Below are positions 61,134 through 64,000 of a stretch of 64,000 bases of DNA, piece by piece. This stretch comes from Sphingosinicella terrae. Its GTDB lineage: Bacteria; Pseudomonadota; Alphaproteobacteria; Sphingomonadales; Sphingomonadaceae. The DNA is taken from positions 1 to 64,000 of the forward strand of contig NZ_QDFY01000004.1 in the NCBI RefSeq assembly GCF_003347635.1, given 5' to 3'. The position numbers and the translations under genes were made by a program. Every line of letters begins with the position of its first letter. The first letter of the stretch is position 1. Below the pieces are notes generated by a model. That model worked only from the letters and a program-made list of their open reading frames with translations. It searched no databases and was not told the DNA's origin.

Positions 61134-61946
61134 TCAGTCCGCCGCCACCAGGCCGAGCTCGGCGTCCGTCGCGTCCGTCGCCCCCTTCTCCCATTTGCCC
61201 CCCTTCCGCGGCATCGGCCGCGCCGACCAGTGCGGATCGAGGGTGAAGCTGGAGATAGTGCGACCCTCCGGGATCGCCCCGTTCCCGGCGCCGCGGCTAT
61301 AATCGTAATAGAGCTTGATCAGCTCCTCGAAGCCATGGTGCCGCGCGGCCGGATGAGCGACGCAGGCGTCGCGCCAGCGCCGCGCGCGGACGCAGGCCGA
61401 CGGGATCGCGTAATCCTCATAATATTCGAGGAACCAGAGCCGCTTGAACATCGGCGCGTAGCAGGCCTCGGCCCAGCCGAATTCCTCGAACAGGAAATCG
61501 CGGTCGGGGCTGTGATAGCCGAGAAACTCGTCGAGCCTGGCCCAGTGGCCGTCGACCTCGCCACGCATCGCCTCGGCCCTGGCCGGATCTCGGTTGAGGA
61601 TCATCCGATAGCCGGCACCGGTGACCTGATCCATGGCCACGAGCATCCCCTCGACGGCGCCGCGATAGGGATCGGCCTGCATCACCGGCCGTTCGGGAAA
61701 GCGCCGCTCGAGATAGCGCATGATGACCAGGCTCTCCTTCAGCGTCTCTCCATTGTCGAGCTCGAGCGCGGGAAGCGCGGTGGTGCCGCGGGTCTTGGCG
61801 AGCAGCCAGTCCGGACGGGGCTTCGAGATGTCGATCTCGACATCCGCCATGATCGCGTGGAGGCCCTTCAGCTCGAGCAGGATCTCGACCCGCTCCGAGA
61901 AGGGGCAGCCCGGAATATGGTACATGGTCAGGATCGTCTCGCCCAC
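61134..61946 (-). CDS. Glutathione S-transferase family protein
   Basis: A 270-residue GST-fold protein. The thioredoxin-like domain (about 5-85) has MYHIPGCPFSERVEILLELKGL with a CPFS site, the cis-Pro in TTALPALELDNGETLKESLVIMRYLE, and a helical C-terminal domain. The C-PF-S site suggests a glutaredoxin-like or beta/omega type. It begins at GTG 61946 with GAGAGG upstream; an ATG seven codons on is possible. It is divergent from the MFS gene across an AT-rich spacer (61960-62000). Confidence 0.88.
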   Translation of the reverse strand: MGETILTMYHIPGCPFSERVEILLELKGLHAIMADVEIDISKPRPDWLLAKTRGTTALPALELDNGETLKESLVIMRYLERRFPERPVMQADPYRGAVEGMLVAMDQVTGAGYRMILNRDPARAEAMRGEVDGHWARLDEFLGYHSPDRDFLFEEFGWAEACYAPMFKRLWFLEYYEDYAIPSACVRARRWRDACVAHPAARHHGFEELIKLYYDYSRGAGNGAIPEGRTISSFTLDPHWSARPMPRKGGKWEKGATDATDAELGLVAAD

Positions 61947-62059
61947 CGCGCCTCTCCCCGCAGATTTGATATGGTGCGCTTACAATTTTCGTGGTGAATT
62001 GGCATCCGTGAATCGCGTCCCGCACGGCGAAAAGCCGGCGGCAGGGAGAGGATCGGGCG

Positions 62060-62158
62060 ATGGCGACGATGGCGGGCGCTGGCGGCGAGATTCCGGTGGA
62101 CGCGGCCCAGACGGGCGAGCCGCCGGCGCAGAGCTGGCCGTCGCGCAGGCTCGCCTAG
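62060..62158 (+). pseudogene. Severed N-terminus of the MFS transporter (in-frame TAG)
   Basis: ATG 62060, with GGAGAGG upstream, opens a frame of 32 codons that ends in TAG at 62156-62158 and continues in the same frame straight into the transporter. The peptide before the stop (ending WPSRRLA) and the residues after it (IALVLLTLATMMNFFDV) read as one MFS N-terminus and helix 1. The stop falls where relatives usually have Trp, so TGG to TAG is the likely change. Confidence 0.65.
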
Positions 62159-62188
62159 ATCGCCCTGGTCCTGCTCACGCTGGCGACG

Positions 62189-63448
62189 ATGATGAACTTC
62201 TTCGACGTCGCCGTCTTCCAGCTCACCGCCGAGCTCATCAAGCGCGACTTCGGCTTGACCGACGCCCAGCTCGGCCTGCTGCTCGGCCCGGCGGGAATCA
62301 TGTTCTACCTGGTGGTAGGAATCCCGCTGGCGCGGCTGGTCGACATCTACCGCCGCACGACCGTGCTGGGCTGCGGGTTGCTCGTCACCAGCGGCATGAC
62401 CGCCGCCGGCGGCGTCGTCCAGTCCTACGGCCAGTTCTTCGCCAGCCGGATGTTCGTCGGCGTCGGCGGATCGGCCCATGCGCCGGGCACCTATTCGATG
62501 CTCGCCGACTATTTCCCGCCGAAGCGCCTCGCCCGCGCCATCGCCTTCCTCCAGCTCGGCTTCATCCTCGGCAACGGTCTCGGCGCCATCCTCGGCGGGC
62601 TCATGCTCGGCTACGTCGCCGGGTGGGATCCAACCCAATTCGGCCCGCTCGTCATCCGCAACTGGCAATGGGTTCTGATCGCGATCGGCGCGCCGGGAAT
62701 GCTGCTGGCGCTGTGCATCTTCATGATTCCCGAGCCGCCGCGGCGCGGCAAGGTGAGCGAGAGCAAGGCGCTGCCGATCCGCGCCGTCCTCTCCGAGATC
62801 GGCGCCCGGCGCCGCGTCTATTTCCCCTTGTTCCTCGGCCTGGCGCTGAGCGCGCTCGAAGCCGGCGGCCTGGCCGCCTGGCGGGCGCCCTTCATGATGC
62901 GCACCTATGGCTGGACGCCCGAGCAGATCGGCGCCTGGAGCGGACTCACCTTCTTCGTGGCCATGCCCGTCGGCGTCATCTTCGGCACCTGGCTCACCGA
63001 AAGGCTGTCGAAGCGCCACAGGGACGCGCCGGTGCGGACCACCGCGATCGTCTTCGCCATCGCCGTGCCCTTCTCGGTGCTGTCGCCGTTCATGCCGACG
63101 GGCGAGCTCGCGATCGTGTTCGGATCGCTGGCCGGCGTGTTCGGGATCGCGGCGGCGGTGCCGCAGAACGTCGCCATCCAGACGGTCACGCCCAACGAGA
63201 TGCGCGGCCAGGTCACCGCCCTCTACCTGTTCATGTTCACCGTCTTCGGCGCGCTCGGGGCGAGCTTCATTCCGATCGTCACCGGCCTCGTCGGCGGCGA
63301 CGCCAACCTGTGGATCTCGATGGCGCTCGTCGCCGGCGGATTGCTGCCACTCGCGGTGTGGGCGATCTCGCGCGGCATGCGGCCCTATGCCGAAGAGGTG
63401 GCGCGTCTCGAACGGATCAGCGTGACGCGGGCTGCTTCCGCCCCTTGA
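62189..63448 (+). CDS. MFS transporter (spinster-like), missing start of helix 1
   Basis: A major facilitator permease. From the first in-frame ATG after the stop it is 419 residues long; the full frame from 62060 would be about 462. It retains the rest of helix 1 (MMNFFDVAVFQLTAELIK), the motif A-like LARLVDIYRRTT, ARSRMF-type GQFFASRMFVGVGGSAHAPG in helices 4-5, and later helices to residue 400. Without the start of helix 1 it is probably not functional unless the TAG is read through or is a sequence error. Substrate unknown. Confidence 0.8.
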   Translation: MMNFFDVAVFQLTAELIKRDFGLTDAQLGLLLGPAGIMFYLVVGIPLARLVDIYRRTTVLGCGLLVTSGMTAAGGVVQSYGQFFASRMFVGVGGSAHAPGTYSMLADYFPPKRLARAIAFLQLGFILGNGLGAILGGLMLGYVAGWDPTQFGPLVIRNWQWVLIAIGAPGMLLALCIFMIPEPPRRGKVSESKALPIRAVLSEIGARRRVYFPLFLGLALSALEAGGLAAWRAPFMMRTYGWTPEQIGAWSGLTFFVAMPVGVIFGTWLTERLSKRHRDAPVRTTAIVFAIAVPFSVLSPFMPTGELAIVFGSLAGVFGIAAAVPQNVAIQTVTPNEMRGQVTALYLFMFTVFGALGASFIPIVTGLVGGDANLWISMALVAGGLLPLAVWAISRGMRPYAEEVARLERISVTRAASAP

Positions 63449-63469
63449 GAATCTGCTAAGGCCGCGGCC

Positions 63470-64000
63470 GTGACCCTCGGCCCGTTCGACCTCAACCTGC
63501 GCCATCTGCGCGCTGCGGCGGCGATCCGCCGCTGCGGCAGCATCAGTCGCGCGGCCGCCCAGGTGGCGCTGTCGCAGCCGGCGCTCACCCAGGGCATCGC
63601 CAAGCTGGAATCGCAGCTGGGCCTCAGGCTGTTCGACCGCGGCGCATCGGGCATGAGCCCGACCGAGGCGGGTACCCGCCTCGCCGACCGGATCGACATT
63701 GCCGGCGCGGCGATGAGCTCCGCCTTCGAGGCGATCCGCAGCGCCTCGCGCAGCGGCTTCCGGGGCACCGAGAATCTGGTGACGATGAGCCAGGTCAGGG
63801 CCCTGCTCGCCCTCGCCGCCGCCGGGAGCTTCGTCGCCGCCGCCCAGGAAAGCAAGCTCACCCAGCCATCGCTCCACCGGGCCGTGCGCGACATCGAGCG
63901 GCTGAGCGGCGTCACCCTCGTTGAGCGGCGCGGACGGGGCGTCCGCCTCACCGGAGCCGGCCAACGGCTCGCGCGCGGCTTCAGCCTCGCGCTCAACGAG
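63470..64000 (+). CDS. LysR-type regulator with two tandem HTH domains (3' end outside window)
   Basis: The frame starts at GTG 63470 and is still open at base 64000 (177 codons). It encodes two consecutive LysR-type winged HTH domains: the first at about 8-68 (LRHLRAAAAIRRCGSISRAA, SQPALTQGIAKLESQLGLRL) and the second at about 103-165 (MSQVRALLALAAAGSFVAAA, TQPSLHRAVRDIERLSGVTL). Normal LysR proteins have one. The effector domain would follow outside the window. It may regulate the upstream MFS gene, 21 bases away on the same strand. Confidence 0.88.
   Translation, partial: MTLGPFDLNLRHLRAAAAIRRCGSISRAAAQVALSQPALTQGIAKLESQLGLRLFDRGASGMSPTEAGTRLADRIDIAGAAMSSAFEAIRSASRSGFRGTENLVTMSQVRALLALAAAGSFVAAAQESKLTQPSLHRAVRDIERLSGVTLVERRGRGVRLTGAGQRLARGFSLALNE

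Overview
This is a GC-rich chromosomal stretch from an alphaproteobacterium, most probably a member of the Sphingomonadales. The evidence is the gene content (MipA-type porin-like protein, DUF3617 proteins, a RodZ-like/YbgF/TilS run beside lysC and ptsP, a double-HTH LysR regulator) and the regulatory signals (a GTTC-N7-GTTC LexA box and GGAAC-N17-CGTT EcfG-type promoter, both alphaproteobacterial). No rRNA, tRNA, CRISPR array, insertion sequence or complete prophage is visible. Most of the window is core metabolism and cell-envelope genes, with two accessory patches.

Layout. 1-4.9 kb: propionate/methylmalonyl-CoA block (end of methylmalonyl-CoA mutase, a small membrane protein, bioB, a hypothetical, the biotin-carrying propionyl-CoA carboxylase alpha subunit, a GNAT). 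5-7.4 kb: MipA-like outer-membrane protein, a small hydrophilic protein with an EcfG-like promoter, an exported M20 peptidase. 7.5-19.1 kb: ubiG, lysC, nitronate monooxygenase, a 657-residue orphan membrane protein, a Tat-exported ABM protein, ptsP, RodZ-like, YbgF/CpoB-like, tilS. 19.1-24.6 kb (mostly minus strand): pdeM with a 50-residue membrane miniprotein, an Hsp20 with a possible ROSE thermometer, a hybrid histidine kinase, an M19 dipeptidase, a zinc-ribbon protein. 24.8-29.3 kb: polyprenyl diphosphate synthase, HrpB, and a small secreted protein with a sigma-54-type promoter and upstream half-sites. 29.5-42.2 kb: GGDEF-EAL protein, M1 peptidase, a TolA/TonB-like lipoprotein, pdxH-CDF transporter-phzF operon, an acyltransferase divergent from a membrane LytTR regulator, a DnaJ protein, YihY, fabI, acylphosphatase.

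The first accessory patch (42.2-47.2 kb) holds a nested palindromic repeat array, a short phage-like GRPKG protein, a TonB-dependent-type barrel, and a two-gene RNA-repair cassette (RNA ligase plus a phosphatase-kinase fusion). After a methyltransferase and purA comes a minus-strand run of low-complexity hydrophilic proteins (50.0-51.7 kb) behind an EcfG-type promoter. Upstream of it lies an 18-codon reading frame whose ribosome-binding site matches the 16S rRNA tail perfectly.

The second accessory patch (54.1-55.8 kb) combines a small membrane protein under a LexA box, a HicAB toxin-antitoxin pair, and a RAMA-like protein, next to uvrB. The window ends with three tandem DUF3617 genes, a VOC protein, an arylamine N-acetyltransferase, a GST, an MFS transporter whose first membrane helix is cut by an in-frame TAG, and the start of a LysR regulator with two consecutive HTH domains.

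The items I rate most worth testing are the RNA-repair cassette, the perfect-SD micro-ORF, the LexA-box membrane protein, the sigma-54 gene and the interrupted transporter.
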